This document shows, one piece after another, positions 18,031-27,058 of a stretch of DNA of 64,000 nucleotides. The notes under the pieces were generated by a model. That model was not told the origin of the DNA. It was given only the letters and a program-made list of their open reading frames with translations, and did not search any database. Every line of letters begins with the position of its first letter. Position 1 is the stretch's first letter. The translations under genes and the position numbers were made by a program. Source of the DNA: Methylohalobius crimeensis 10Ki (GTDB lineage: Bacteria; Pseudomonadota; Gammaproteobacteria; Methylococcales; Methylothermaceae); the NCBI RefSeq assembly GCF_000421465.1, contig NZ_ATXB01000001.1, positions 1,116,001-1,180,000 of the forward strand, read 5' to 3'.

Positions 18031-18164
18031 GGGCTCCGGCGGTTTGCCTTCCGGGACGCCGTGAACCCGTCCCTGGGGGCTTCCCCCCTCCCTTGCCCTC
18101 CCCCAACGGGGGGAGGGCAAGGGAGGGGGGAAGCGAACGCCCTCCAGGCAAACCGCCGGAGCCC
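18031..18164 (+). repeat. Structured palindromic repeat, copy B (with a nested palindrome)
   Basis: 134 bases between recG and ubiC. The outer arms 18031-18049 and 18146-18164 are a perfect 19-base inverted repeat. The core shares CGCCGTGAACCC-tcc-TGGGGGCTT with copies A and D. In place of the usual second hairpin sits a perfect 25-base palindrome (18080-18104 with 18109-18133, 4-base loop) made of CCCTCCCTTGCCC-type sequence. Thus one palindrome is nested in another. Confidence 0.85.
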
Positions 18165-18217
18165 TTTCAATCCGAGAGCGTTGGATTTGTAACGAGCTTT
18201 TAAAATTTTATTGTAAA

Positions 18218-18799
18218 GTGCACTTGAGCCGACATTCCCGTAGTTTTGTATTGGCCGCCGAACCGGCTTGGTTTCCGATTCGCTCGCCACGCGCCCGCCG
18301 CGTCCCTTCCCGAGTGCAAACCTGGCTGGCCGAATCCGGCTCCCTGACCGCGAGGCTGCAAGCGACCACGGGTTCCATTCGGGTCCGACGGTTGTATGAA
18401 GGGTGGGGGCGCCCGTTTTTGACTGAAGCCCGCGGGCTTAAGATGCCCTGGGGACGTTTGGTTTGGGTGCGGGAGGTTTGTCTGGAAGGGCCCGGCGGAC
18501 CGCTCCTGATGGCCCGCAGTGTGGCTTCCGCGGCGACCTTGACCGGTCCCGGTATCGGTGTCGCCCGTTTGGGCAACCGTCCCCTGGGCGCGTTCCTTTT
18601 CACTCACCCCGGCGTGGAACGATTGAGCATGGAGTGGGCGCGCTTGAACGATGCGGTTTGCCGGCCCTATCGGGCGGAGGTATTTCCCCGCTGGGGGCGG
18701 CGCGCTTTGTATCGAATCGGCCGCGATCGCCCTTTGCTGGTCAACGAGTTTTTTTTGCCCGCGGTTTTCGCTTTGGAGGAGGACGATGGATTGGCGTGA
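18218..18799 (+). CDS. ubiC: Chorismate pyruvate-lyase UbiC
   Basis: Converts chorismate to 4-hydroxybenzoate and pyruvate, the entry step of ubiquinone synthesis. 193 residues from a GTG start. '[14 protein letters not shown]' and the later '[10 protein letters not shown]' match the UbiC/chorismate lyase fold, as does the end '[16 protein letters not shown]' that contributes to the product-binding site. The last 14 bases overlap ubiA, which performs the next step, so the pair forms a translationally coupled two-gene operon. Start choice is moderately certain because GTG is the only good option after the repeat element. Confidence 0.9.
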   Translation: MHLSRHSRSFVLAAEPAWFPIRSPRARRVPSRVQTWLAESGSLTARLQATTGSIRVRRLYEGWGRPFLTEARGLKMPWGRLVWVREVCLEGPGGPLLMARSVASAATLTGPGIGVARLGNRPLGAFLFTHPGVERLSMEWARLNDAVCRPYRAEVFPRWGRRALYRIGRDRPLLVNEFFLPAVFALEEDDGLA

Positions 18800-19646
18800 G
18801 CGTTTGACCCAATACTGGCATTTGATGCGATTCCACCGTCCCATCGGCATGCTGTTGCTGTTGTGGCCGGCGCTGTGGGCCCTATGGATCGCCGGGGAGG
18901 GGAGTCCCGACGGCAAAATCGTATTGGTGTTCGTGTTGGGGGTGGCGCTGATGCGCGCGGCCGGCTGCGTGATCAACGATTTTGCCGATCGCAGGATCGA
19001 TCCCCATGTGACCCGCACCCGCGATCGGCCCCTCGCCGCCGGTCGGGTGACTTCCAAGGAAGCGCTGGCATTGTTTGCAGGGCTGTGTCTGATGGCATTC
19101 TTGTTGGTATTGCAGCTCAATCGCTTGACCGTCGCCTTGTCGGTGGTCGCCTTGTTTCTGGCCGCTTCCTATCCGTTCACGAAGCGTTATACCCACCTGC
19201 CCCAGGCGTATTTGGGGTTGGCTTTCGGCTGGGCGATCCCCATGGCGTTCACGGCACAAACCGGAACGCTCCCGGGCGTGGCTTGGTGGTTGCTGCTTTC
19301 CGCGGTGTTATGGGCGGTGATCTACGACACCATGTACGCCATGGTGGATCGGGACGACGATTTGAAAATCGGCGTCAAGTCCAGCGCCATCCTGTTCGGG
19401 CGTTACGATCGATTGATCGTCGGCCTTATCCAAGGGGCGATGCTGGGCGTACTGATTTGGGTGGGCTATCTGCAGAACCTGGGCGGGGGCTATTGGCTGG
19501 GACTTTTGGCGGCGGCGGGGATGGCCGCCTATCAGCAGTTTTTGATTCGCGACCGAAATCGGAGCGAGTGTTTCCAGGCGTTTCTGAACAACAATTGGTT
19601 CGGGGGGGTGATTTTTTTAGGCATCGCCTTGGATTATTGGATCTGA
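18786..19646 (+). CDS. ubiA: 4-hydroxybenzoate octaprenyltransferase UbiA
   Basis: Inner-membrane prenyltransferase attaching the polyprenyl tail to 4-hydroxybenzoate. 286 residues. The two Asp-rich motifs are '[20 protein letters not shown]' (about 65-84) and '[20 protein letters not shown]' (about 180-199), and eight or nine membrane helices fill the rest. The ATG at 18786 has a strong GGAGGA site placed inside the end of ubiC. Convergent comF overlaps the 3' end by 13 bases. Confidence 0.95.
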   Translation: MDWRERLTQYWHLMRFHRPIGMLLLLWPALWALWIAGEGSPDGKIVLVFVLGVALMRAAGCVINDFADRRIDPHVTRTRDRPLAAGRVTSKEALALFAGLCLMAFLLVLQLNRLTVALSVVALFLAASYPFTKRYTHLPQAYLGLAFGWAIPMAFTAQTGTLPGVAWWLLLSAVLWAVIYDTMYAMVDRDDDLKIGVKSSAILFGRYDRLIVGLIQGAMLGVLIWVGYLQNLGGGYWLGLLAAAGMAAYQQFLIRDRNRSECFQAFLNNNWFGGVIFLGIALDYWI

Positions 19647-20446
19647 CGGTCGGCCCGCGCCAAGATCCAGACTTCCACACGGCTCGCCCCGGCGCGTTTC
19701 AAAGCGGCGGCCACTTCATGGGCGGTGGTGCCGGTAGTCATCACGTCGTCCACGACCGCGATCCGGCAACCGTCGACTGCTTTCGAGGCCTGAAACGCAC
19801 CGCGCAAGTTTTTTCGGCGTCCCTGGGCGTCCCGGGTATATTGGGGCGGCGTGAACCGGGTCCGGCGGCATAGGCGGGGGGTTAAGGGAAGCCCAAGCTG
19901 TTTGGTAAGCGGACGGGCGATTTCCAACGCCTGATTGAACCCGCGCTCCCGGTAGCGCGCCGGATGCAAGGGAACCGGCAGCAGACAGTCGGGCGGAAGA
20001 AGCGTGCCTAACTGTTCGGCCATGATCTCTCCCAGCAGCCGAGCGCACTCCAACCGTCCTTGGAATTTGAGCGCATGAATCAACCCCGGTACCGGCGGTC
20101 GGTAGTGCCAGAGCGGATAGGTCCGGTCGAAGGCCGGCGGTTTTTTGAGGCAAGCGCCGCAGATCAGGCCGGGTCGGTATGGGTCCCTTTCTGCGTCATC
20201 CAAGCGCCGGGGGGGACGGTCCGGGACACGCTGTGAATACCTCCGTGTACGCTCGGATCGCAGCATCCCTGCTGCGAACGGCCCCGGACCGTCCCCCCCG
20301 GCGCTTAGCCCGTGAGTGTCAATCGTGCTTGCTTCGGGGCTGCTCAAGGGCAGGCCGCATTGGCGGCAGAAATGCGCCAACCACGGCAGCATCGCCCGGC
20401 AGGGTCGGCACAAATCCAGTCCGGCGTGTCCCGGCTCGCCGCACAA
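19634..20446 (-). CDS. comF: ComF-family phosphoribosyltransferase-like protein, with an in-frame repeat insertion
   Basis: ComF proteins take part in DNA uptake and natural transformation. The C-terminal PRTase fold has the motif '[16 protein letters not shown]' (about 234-249), and the middle carries '[15 protein letters not shown]'. The N-terminal zinc-finger part keeps 'CRPC', 'CRQCGLPL' and 'CGACL'. About 35 codons between 'CGLPL' and 'CGACL' are encoded by palindromic repeat copy C (20202-20306) without breaking the frame. The frame is open up to 20540 and would add the family-typical '..[18 protein letters not shown]', but no ATG, GTG or TTG exists there. The listed TTG at 20446 loses the first zinc cysteine. 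The gene may be translated from an unusual start, or be impaired. Confidence 0.75.
   Translation of the reverse strand: MCGEPGHAGLDLCRPCRAMLPWLAHFCRQCGLPLSSPEASTIDTHGLSAGGDGPGPFAAGMLRSERTRRYSQRVPDRPPRRLDDAERDPYRPGLICGACLKKPPAFDRTYPLWHYRPPVPGLIHALKFQGRLECARLLGEIMAEQLGTLLPPDCLLPVPLHPARYRERGFNQALEIARPLTKQLGLPLTPRLCRRTRFTPPQYTRDAQGRRKNLRGAFQASKAVDGCRIAVVDDVMTTGTTAHEVAAALKRAGASRVEVWILARADRQIQ
20202..20306 (+). repeat. Structured palindromic repeat, copy C (inside comF)
   Basis: 105 bases, exactly 35 codons. The outer arms 20202-20225 and 20283-20306 are a perfect 24-base inverted repeat with seven-G and seven-C tracts. The core starts GACACGCTGTGAA and includes a perfect 8-base hairpin TCGCAGCA-tccc-TGCTGCGA. 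It lies in the comF coding region in the antisense orientation relative to comF. Confidence 0.85.
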
Positions 20447-20492
20447 CAGGCAGCGGGGAGGATAGAATAGCCGTTGTAGAAAATTTAGCCAG

Positions 20493-20525
20493 TGGTTAAC
20501 CTTGTCTGCTCCCCGAGGTTGACAG
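20493..20525 (+). promoter_or_regulatory. Probable BirA operator of the biotin operon
   Basis: TGGTTAACC (20493-20501), 15 bases, then GGTTGACAG (20517-20525). This resembles the inverted BirA site TTGTAAACC-N14..16-GGTTTACAA known for bacterial bio operons. The right half-site overlaps the bioB -35 box, so binding by BirA-biotinyl-AMP would block transcription. It also covers the region upstream of comF. birA itself is not in the window. Confidence 0.6.
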
Positions 20526-20546
20526 CGCCCCGTTTTTCTCTATGAT
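20519..20546 (+). promoter_or_regulatory. Sigma-70 promoter of bioBFHC
   Basis: A perfect TTGACA (20519-20524), a 16-base spacer and TATGAT (20541-20546) lie 44 bases before the bioB ATG. The -35 box lies within the right half of the probable BirA operator. Confidence 0.65.
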
Positions 20547-20589
20547 CGCCGTATTCACTTTAGTTTAGAAAACGACAAGGAGTTGCGAC

Positions 20590-21576
20590 ATGGCGGTTTC
20601 CCGCGCCGAAGTTTTCCCGGACGATCTACGTCACGATTGGACTCAGGAGGAAGTATCGGCTTTGTTCGAGCTTCCCTTTAGCGATCTTATCCATCAAGCT
20701 CAGACCGCCCATCGGCGCTATTTCGATCCCAACGAGGTTCAAGTCAGCACCCTCTTGTCCATCAAGACCGGGGGGTGTCCCGAGGATTGCGGCTATTGTC
20801 CCCAAAGCGCCCGTTACGACACCGGTCTCGAGCGCGAACGATTGATGCCGTTGGAGGACGTCCTCGCCGCGGCTGAAGCGGCCAAAGCCAAAGGCTCGAG
20901 TCGTTTTTGCATGGGGGCCGCTTGGCGGTCGCCCAAGGATCGCGACATCGAACAAGTGGCGGAAATGGTGACGGCGGTCAAGGATTTGGGGATGGAAACC
21001 TGCATGACTTTGGGAATGCTCACCGATACCCAGGCCCGGCGTCTCAAAGAAGCGGGACTCGACTACTATAACCACAACTTGGATACTTCGCCCGAGTTCT
21101 ATCCCCGGATCATCACCACCCGTACCTACGAAGACCGTCTCGATACCCTGAATCACGTGCGCGGGGCCGGCATTCACGTGTGCTGCGGCGGCATCGTGGG
21201 CATGGGGGAGGGTCGCGCCGACCGGGCCGGGCTGCTGCGGGAATTGGCGAATATGCCGCAACATCCCGAAAGCGTGCCGATCAATTTGCTGGTCCAAGTG
21301 GAAGGCACGCCCTTGCATGGCAGCGATTCCCTCGACCCGTTCGAGTTCGTCCGCACCGTGGCGGCGGCCCGAATCCTGATGCCCGCGTCCCGAGTGCGTC
21401 TTTCCGCCGGTCGCACGGACATGAACGACGAAATGCAGGCGCTCTGCTTTTTGGCCGGGGCCAATTCGGTGTTCTACGGCGAGAAGCTTTTGACCACCGA
21501 CAACCCGGAAAGCGAGGCCGACCGGCATTTGTTCGAGCGCTTGGGGATTCGTACCGCCGGGTGCGATGCCCACTGA
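20590..21576 (+). CDS. bioB: Biotin synthase
   Basis: Radical SAM enzyme inserting sulfur into dethiobiotin. 328 residues. The SAM [4Fe-4S] motif is 'CPEDCGYC' (C-x3-C-x2-C, about 58-65). The [2Fe-2S] ligands are recognisable in 'CMGAAWR' and 'CMTLGML', and 'RLSAGR' holds the Arg ligand. AAGGAG lies seven bases before the ATG. First gene of bioBFHC; bioA and bioD are not in the window. The 3' end overlaps bioF by 11 bases. Confidence 0.97.
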   Translation: MAVSRAEVFPDDLRHDWTQEEVSALFELPFSDLIHQAQTAHRRYFDPNEVQVSTLLSIKTGGCPEDCGYCPQSARYDTGLERERLMPLEDVLAAAEAAKAKGSSRFCMGAAWRSPKDRDIEQVAEMVTAVKDLGMETCMTLGMLTDTQARRLKEAGLDYYNHNLDTSPEFYPRIITTRTYEDRLDTLNHVRGAGIHVCCGGIVGMGEGRADRAGLLRELANMPQHPESVPINLLVQVEGTPLHGSDSLDPFEFVRTVAAARILMPASRVRLSAGRTDMNDEMQALCFLAGANSVFYGEKLLTTDNPESEADRHLFERLGIRTAGCDAH

Positions 21577-22717
21577 TCTGGAGAAGGGGCTCGAGGAAGC
21601 ACTGGCCCGGCGGCAAGCGGACGGGCTATACCGTCGCCGCGTCACGTTGGAATCTCCGCAGGGCGCGGAGGTCGTGGTGGCGGGCCGCAAGCGGGTCAAT
21701 TTCTGCAGTAACGACTATCTGGGCCTGGCCGCCCATCCCGAGGTCGTTCGGGCCTGGCAGCGGGGCGCGGAGCGCTATGGCGTGGGCAGCGGCGCTTCCC
21801 ACTTGGTTTGCGGGCATATGACGCCCCACCGCGCCCTGGAAGAAGAATTGGCCGAATTCACCGGGCGTCCGCGGGCGCTGCTTTTCTCCAGCGGTTATCA
21901 AGCCAATCTGGGGGTGGTGACGGCGCTCGCCGGGCGTGGCGATTGGGTGTTGGAAGACCGCCTCAACCATGCCTCTCTTCTGGACGGGGCCCGCCTCGCC
22001 GGCGCTCGGCTCAAGCGTTTCCCTCACGGCGATGCAGCGGCTTTGGAAACCCTGCCACACCGCGCCCGCCTGATCGCCACCGACGGGGTTTTCAGCATGG
22101 ACGGCGATTTGGCGCCGCTGCCTCAATTGGCGCAACGTTGCCGGGATCATGCCTGCTGGCTGTATGTGGACGATGCCCACGGCTTCGGCGTGCTGGGGGA
22201 GAAGGGGGCCGGAATTTTGGAACACTTTCGTCTCGGCCGGAGCGATGTGCCGATCCTGATGGCCACCCTGGGCAAGGCGCTGGGGGTGTGCGGGGCATTC
22301 GTCGCCGGAGGGGACGCGTTGATCGAAACCTTGATTCAACAGGCGCGCACTTACATCTATACCACCGCCCTGCCGCCGGCGGCGGCGGAGGCGATTCGAG
22401 CCAGCCTGCGCCTGGTGCGGAAAGAAAAATGGCGGCGCGAACATCTGGAGGCGCTGATCGCCCGTTTTCGCGCCGGAGCCGATGCGCTGGGGTTTTCTCT
22501 CTCGCCGTCCCAAACCCCCATTCAACCGCTGATTTTGGGAAGCAGCCGGCGCGCCTGGGAAGTGAGCCGGAAGCTCCGGGAGCGAGGCTTTTGGGTGGCG
22601 GCGATCCGCCCGCCGACGGTGCCCGCGGGTACCGCTCGTTTGCGCATCACCCTGACCGCCGCCCACACCGAAACCCAGGTGGATGGTTTGCTGGACGCGC
22701 TGGCACGCAGTCTATGA
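21566..22717 (+). CDS. bioF: 8-amino-7-oxononanoate synthase
   Basis: PLP-dependent alpha-oxoamine synthase joining L-alanine and pimeloyl-ACP (or CoA) in biotin synthesis. 383 residues. '[11 protein letters not shown]' opens the domain, '[11 protein letters not shown]' holds the PLP-contacting Asp and His (about 196-206), and the Schiff-base Lys lies in 'ATLGKALG' (about 234-241). The ATG lies within the end of bioB and the stop overlaps the start of bioH, so the operon is tightly coupled. Confidence 0.96.
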   Translation: MPTDLEKGLEEALARRQADGLYRRRVTLESPQGAEVVVAGRKRVNFCSNDYLGLAAHPEVVRAWQRGAERYGVGSGASHLVCGHMTPHRALEEELAEFTGRPRALLFSSGYQANLGVVTALAGRGDWVLEDRLNHASLLDGARLAGARLKRFPHGDAAALETLPHRARLIATDGVFSMDGDLAPLPQLAQRCRDHACWLYVDDAHGFGVLGEKGAGILEHFRLGRSDVPILMATLGKALGVCGAFVAGGDALIETLIQQARTYIYTTALPPAAAEAIRASLRLVRKEKWRREHLEALIARFRAGADALGFSLSPSQTPIQPLILGSSRRAWEVSRKLRERGFWVAAIRPPTVPAGTARLRITLTAAHTETQVDGLLDALARSL

Positions 22718-23475
22718 ATACGCTTTACACGGAAACCTTCGGTTGCGGTCCGCGGTTGGTTTTGGTTCATGGTTGGGCGATGCACTCGGGTGTCTGGCGG
22801 GAGATGGCCGAATCTCTGGCGGCGGATTTTCAAGTTACCTGCGTGGATCTTCCCGGACACGGTCGCAGCCCGGCTTGGGACGAGTGGACTTTGGCCGATA
22901 CCGCCGCGGCGTTGGCGGAATTGGAAATGGGCCCGGCCTTGTGGCTGGGCTGGTCGCTCGGAGGACAGGTGGTATTGGAGTTGGCTCGACGCTATCCGGA
23001 TCAAGTTTCAGGTCTCATTTTGCTGGCCGCCAATCCCCGTTTCGTTGCCGGGGGGGATTGGCCCGGCATGTCCCCGACCGGGTTCGAATCCTTCGTGGAA
23101 GGTGTCGAAAGTGATGCGGGCAAAGCATTGAATCGTTTTTTGGCCTTGGCTTGCCGAGGAGCGGTCGATCCCAAGAAATGCTTGCGCCGTTTGCAGTCCG
23201 GCTGGACGAAATATCCACCGCCTTCCTTGACCACCCTCCGGCAGGGCTTGGCGATTCTGCGGCAAGCGGATCTTCGCGGCGATTTGAATGCAATCGCCTG
23301 CCCGGCTGCGGTGGTCGCCGGGCGGGAGGATTGCTTGGTTCCCTTTGCAGCCGCCGAGCGTTTGGCGAAAGGGCTGCCGCAGTCCCGTTTGTCGGTTTGG
23401 GATGACGCCGGTCATGCCCCCTTCCTTAGCCAGCCGGAAAGGTTGGTCAAACTGGTGCGGGCATTCGGCTTATGA
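22714..23475 (+). CDS. bioH: Pimeloyl-ACP methyl ester carboxylesterase BioH
   Basis: Alpha/beta hydrolase that removes the methyl group from pimeloyl-ACP methyl ester and so ends the modified fatty-acid route. 253 residues. '[14 protein letters not shown]' carries the oxyanion region, the nucleophile Ser is in 'GWSLGG' (about 80), the Asp is in '[11 protein letters not shown]', and the His is in '[10 protein letters not shown]'. The ATG overlaps the bioF stop (ATGA). Working with the adjacent bioC gene, it completes the BioC-BioH pathway. Confidence 0.93.
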   Translation: MNTLYTETFGCGPRLVLVHGWAMHSGVWREMAESLAADFQVTCVDLPGHGRSPAWDEWTLADTAAALAELEMGPALWLGWSLGGQVVLELARRYPDQVSGLILLAANPRFVAGGDWPGMSPTGFESFVEGVESDAGKALNRFLALACRGAVDPKKCLRRLQSGWTKYPPPSLTTLRQGLAILRQADLRGDLNAIACPAAVVAGREDCLVPFAAAERLAKGLPQSRLSVWDDAGHAPFLSQPERLVKLVRAFGL

Positions 23476-24245
23476 GTTGGGACAAGAACTGGATGCGGCG
23501 ATCCTTCGATCGCGCCGCCAAAAGCTACGACCGTTTGGCCGGATTGCAAAGACAAATCGGCGAGCGCCTCCTGGGAAATCTGCCGCAGACAGTCGCTCCG
23601 GGGTGGCTTTTGGATATCGGCGCGGGCACCGGTTGGTGTGCGCATCAATTGAGTCGCCGCTACCCGGGTCGACCTTTGATGCTGGTGGATATCGCCGAAG
23701 GCATGTTGCAGCGGGCACGCCGCCGGCAATGGGGGAGAGCCGCCGGTTTTGTCGTGGGTGATGCTGAAACACTGCCTTTGGCCGATGATTGCTGCGGACT
23801 GATCGTGTCCAATCTCGCCCTCCAGTGGTGTCTCAAGCCCGAGCAGGCCTTTGCCGAGATGGGCCGGATTCTCCCACCCGGCGGCGTCTTGCTGTTCAGC
23901 ACTTTCGCCGCGGGAACCCTGGAAGAATTGCGCCAGGCGTGGCGCCAGGTGGACGACTATAGCCATGTCAATCCATTCGTCGAACCCGAGCGTTTGATTC
24001 AATGCCTGTCCCGGGCCGGATTCAGCCATTGGCGTTTGGAGCGCGAGTCGATCTCGCTGCCGTACGCTTCGGTGCGGGCATTGCTGCATGAGATCAAGGG
24101 CATCGGTGCCCACAACGTCACCCTCGACCGGCCCCGGCATTTGCTGGGCAAGGGCGCGCTCGAATCCCTGGAAAATGCTTATCCAGGCCGATCGGACGGG
24201 ATACGCGCCAGCTTCGTACCTGTATATGGCGTGGCGGTCAAATGA
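23472..24245 (+). CDS. bioC: Malonyl-ACP O-methyltransferase BioC
   Basis: SAM-dependent methyltransferase that caps malonyl-ACP so that it can enter fatty-acid elongation towards pimelate. 257 residues. The family start 'DKNWMRRSFDRAAKSYDRLA' is visible, motif I is 'LLDIGAGTGWCAHQL' (about 46-60), and 'LKGIGAHN'-like residues occur as 'EIKGIGAHNV' (about 208). The ATG overlaps the bioH stop. Last gene of the biotin operon; a truncated palindromic repeat begins about 15 bases after the stop. Confidence 0.94.
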   Translation: MSWDKNWMRRSFDRAAKSYDRLAGLQRQIGERLLGNLPQTVAPGWLLDIGAGTGWCAHQLSRRYPGRPLMLVDIAEGMLQRARRRQWGRAAGFVVGDAETLPLADDCCGLIVSNLALQWCLKPEQAFAEMGRILPPGGVLLFSTFAAGTLEELRQAWRQVDDYSHVNPFVEPERLIQCLSRAGFSHWRLERESISLPYASVRALLHEIKGIGAHNVTLDRPRHLLGKGALESLENAYPGRSDGIRASFVPVYGVAVK

Positions 24246-24260
24246 CGGCGGTTGCTCTGT

Positions 24261-24309
24261 CGGGCGAGTTCACCGCGTCCCGGTAGGCAAACTGCCGGAA
24301 TCCGACGCC
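24261..24309 (-). repeat. Structured palindromic repeat, truncated copy E
   Basis: On the minus strand it reads GGCGTCGGATTCCGGCAG.. then ..TTTGCCTACCGGGACGCG and GTGAACTCGCCCG. The left arm and core start closely match copy B (TTCCGGCGGTTTGCC-tTCCGGGACGCCGTGAA). The second half and right arm are missing. The sequence lies between convergent bioC and ctaG and encodes the last residues and the stop codon of ctaG. Confidence 0.65.
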
Positions 24310-25316
24310 ATAGATTCTAAGCTGGCATGATTCCGTTCTTCTTGGTGCAGCCAGAGCAAGAAGATGACCGCCGTCCCGACGACACCCATCATCGCTCCCG
24401 GTCCCCAGATGAGGATACCGCCCAGTTGTTGGTCCATCAATCGGTCGATGTGCCAGCTTCCCTCCAAGACGTCGTAAACCTGATAGAGGGGAAACTTGTT
24501 GAGGGTGATATAGGCCCCCAACAGGGTATTGGGGATTGTGACCAGCCATAGCACGATCAACCGCATCCCGTAGGACAAGCGCGCTTGGGGGCGCGGATCG
24601 GCGATCAGCCACCAGAAGAAAAAGCCGGTCACAATCATGCTTAAATGCATGGCGTCATGAAGTCCGGGATCGCGTACCGCGAGGTCATGCAATGCGGGAA
24701 TTTGCCAGACGATCAGGGTGGCGATGAACAAGAAGGGTGCGATGATCGGGTGACTGAGAAAGCCGTACAGAGCTTGCATCACCCGGCTGCGAATCAAGGG
24801 AACCAGGAGGTAACGGCGCGAGGTTCTGGGAAGCCCCTGGATCATCGGTCCCAACGGCAGGCCGAGGATGGTGAGCAGCGGCCCGAACACTCTAAGCAAT
24901 AGGTGTTCGATTTGATGGATGAAAAGGAAATGGTCGGATAGGGGTTCGATGGGAGATTGCAGCCCCACCCAAAAGCATCCCACACCCGTTAAAAAGACCA
25001 AGGTACGTGCCCGGGATACGGGCTTTTTTTGCCGGCAGCGTTTCCACCAACCGCGGAAGTAAACAGCCAACGTGAGAAGAAGCGGCAAGGCGATGGCCGG
25101 GGTGAATTGCCACATGGACCAGAAATGGTCTTTTTCCTGAAATTCACCATGGGCGATTGCCGGTCCGGCAACCCAATACCCCAAAAACATGAGGGTAACG
25201 CCTAACGACAGGGAAATACGTGAACGATCGGGCATCGGAACAAAAGTTTGATCCAGGTTAAAGTCGACGCCGGATTCGGCAATGCTGCTTGCGGCGGGTA
25301 ATCTCATAGGGTACAT
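24270..25316 (-). CDS. ctaG: Cytochrome c oxidase assembly factor CtaG (Caa3_CtaG/DUF1404 family)
   Basis: Polytopic membrane protein, 348 residues with about seven helices. It resembles the Bacillus-type CtaG, not the Cox11 type. Conserved features are 'FWSMWQFTPAIALPLLL', 'FLFIHQIEHLLLRVFGPLL' (His residues in the membrane) and 'LGGILIWGPGAMMGV'. In this family the protein is needed for caa3 oxidase maturation, probably copper insertion. The N-terminus is uncertain: the ATG near 25235 (MPDRSRISLSL) is a plausible alternative. The last 12 or so residues and the stop codon come from repeat copy E. The gene is divergent from DUF2244 and coxB. Confidence 0.83.
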   Translation of the reverse strand: MYPMRLPAASSIAESGVDFNLDQTFVPMPDRSRISLSLGVTLMFLGYWVAGPAIAHGEFQEKDHFWSMWQFTPAIALPLLLTLAVYFRGWWKRCRQKKPVSRARTLVFLTGVGCFWVGLQSPIEPLSDHFLFIHQIEHLLLRVFGPLLTILGLPLGPMIQGLPRTSRRYLLVPLIRSRVMQALYGFLSHPIIAPFLFIATLIVWQIPALHDLAVRDPGLHDAMHLSMIVTGFFFWWLIADPRPQARLSYGMRLIVLWLVTIPNTLLGAYITLNKFPLYQVYDVLEGSWHIDRLMDQQLGGILIWGPGAMMGVVGTAVIFLLWLHQEERNHASLESMASDSGSLPTGTR

Positions 25317-25379
25317 TAAATCGGGTTTATTAGTGCGTTTTGCGGCTTTGAAATCGACCGTCAGCCACCCCCGTCAGGC

Positions 25380-25862
25380 ATGATTCGGCATCGGCAGGGC
25401 GAACAGCCCCGCGAATATCAGTGGATATTGCGGCCCAACGCGTCTTTGAACCGGCGCCAGGCAAAAATGTTGATCGGTGTGATGGGTTTGGGGATGGCGG
25501 CAATTGGGACGGGATTTGCGCTGGCGGGTGCATGGCCTGTTCTACCGTTCTCCGGGGCCGAACTTTGGTTGCTTGGATATGGTCTGACTCGCAGTATGCG
25601 GGAAAGTGCCATCCGCGAGATTATCACCCTCGATCGGGAAAAGCTTCGAATCGAGCGCGCCGTACCCGACGTTGAACGATTTCATGAATTCTTGCGGGCT
25701 TGGGTACGGATTGAATGGTCCGGTCCGACGCGCTTAAACGAATGTGGACGGCTATATGTCGGTTCCCATGGCAAGCAGGTAGAGATCGGCGCCTTTTTGA
25801 TCGAAGAGGAAAAGCAGGCGCTGGCACAATCATTACAACAAGCCTTGTCATCCGAATTTTAA
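25380..25862 (+). CDS. DUF2244 membrane protein
   Basis: 160 residues with two membrane helices (about 28-70), followed by a cytoplasmic domain with 'ITLDREKLRIERAVPDVERF' and 'LYVGSHGKQVEIGAFLIEEE'. This is the DUF2244 family, commonly encoded upstream of coxB in proteobacterial aa3 clusters; its biochemical role is unknown. It lies 34 bases before the coxB start, so it is probably co-transcribed with the oxidase. Confidence 0.8.
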   Translation: MIRHRQGEQPREYQWILRPNASLNRRQAKMLIGVMGLGMAAIGTGFALAGAWPVLPFSGAELWLLGYGLTRSMRESAIREIITLDREKLRIERAVPDVERFHEFLRAWVRIEWSGPTRLNECGRLYVGSHGKQVEIGAFLIEEEKQALAQSLQQALSSEF

Positions 25863-25896
25863 TTTGTGTGGTTGATCAACATGAGGGGAGTTTTCC

Positions 25897-27024
25897 GTGA
25901 TCCTATTTAATCTCAGCCGGTTGTTTCTCGCGGTAGCCCTAAGTTTGGGGGCGGCGGCTGCATGGGCCGATTACCATGTCAACATCCCCGTGGGGCCGAC
26001 GGAAACCAGCCGTATGATCTACGGCTTCCACATGTACGCCATCTGGGTGTGTGTGGGAATCGGGGTCGTGGTGTTCGGGGTGATGTTTTACTCGATCATC
26101 AACCACCGCAAGTCCAAGAACCCCGTGCCGGCCAGTTTTCACGAAAACACCAAGCTCGAAATCATTTGGACGGTTATTCCGGTGCTGATTCTGATCAGCC
26201 TGGCGATACCGGCCACCAAAGCCTTGATCAAGATCGAAGATACCAGCGGCTCGGATATGACGATCAAGGTGACCGGCTATCAATGGAAGTGGCACTACGA
26301 GTACCCCGAAGAAGGCATCAAATTTTTCAGCAGCCTGGACGAGGAAAGCAACCGGGCGCGCCAAATGAATTCCGGTATGGATCCGGAAAAAGTACCCAAT
26401 TACTTGTTGAACGTCGATCATCCCTTGGTGGTGCCGATCAACAAGAAAATACGTTTTATGATCACGGCGGCGGATGTTCTTCACGCCTGGTGGGTACCGG
26501 CATTCGGTTGGAAGAAAGACGCGATCCCGGGGTACATCACCGCCGCTTGGGCCACCATTGAAAAGCCGGGTCTCTACCGCGGTCAATGCGCCGAACTGTG
26601 CGGCCGCGATCACGGTTATATGCCTATTGTGGTCAAGGCGGTGACTCAGGAGGAATACGATGCTTGGGTTGCCCAGTGGAAGCAAAGTCGCGGGGCTGCG
26701 GAAGCAGAAGGATCGTGGGGCATGGACCAGGCCATGAACATGGGTAAGTCCGCTTACAACACCCATTGCGCCAGCTGTCATAAGGCCGACGGCAGCGGCA
26801 TTCAGGGTACTTTTCCCGCCTTGGCGGACAGCCCCGTAGCGACGGGGGATGTCGACCAAATGCTGGCGGTTGTCCTGGAAGGCAAGGGGATGATGCCCGC
26901 TTTTGGCCAGGATGAAAATATCAGCGATGAAAGTCTGGCCGCGGTGATCACCTATGTCCGCAATGCTTTCGGAAACGAGAGCGGGGATCTGGTGAAACCG
27001 GAAGCAATCGCCGAGCTTCGCTGA
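25897..27024 (+). CDS. coxB: Cytochrome c oxidase subunit II with fused cytochrome c domain
   Basis: Receives electrons at CuA and passes them to subunit I. 375 residues from a GTG start with an AGGGGAG site. A signal peptide (ends near 'AAAAWA') is followed by two membrane helices. The CuA site 'CAELCGRDHGYM' (about 231-242) keeps both Cys, the His and the Met. A C-terminal cytochrome c domain has the heme motif 'CASCHK' (about 291-296) and a Met ligand in 'GMMPAFG'. Subunit II with its own c heme marks a caa3-like oxidase. Periplasm-facing. Confidence 0.96.
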   Translation: MILFNLSRLFLAVALSLGAAAAWADYHVNIPVGPTETSRMIYGFHMYAIWVCVGIGVVVFGVMFYSIINHRKSKNPVPASFHENTKLEIIWTVIPVLILISLAIPATKALIKIEDTSGSDMTIKVTGYQWKWHYEYPEEGIKFFSSLDEESNRARQMNSGMDPEKVPNYLLNVDHPLVVPINKKIRFMITAADVLHAWWVPAFGWKKDAIPGYITAAWATIEKPGLYRGQCAELCGRDHGYMPIVVKAVTQEEYDAWVAQWKQSRGAAEAEGSWGMDQAMNMGKSAYNTHCASCHKADGSGIQGTFPALADSPVATGDVDQMLAVVLEGKGMMPAFGQDENISDESLAAVITYVRNAFGNESGDLVKPEAIAELR

Positions 27025-27058
27025 ACGAATTGACTGAAAACTACGAGAGGTAAGTGGC

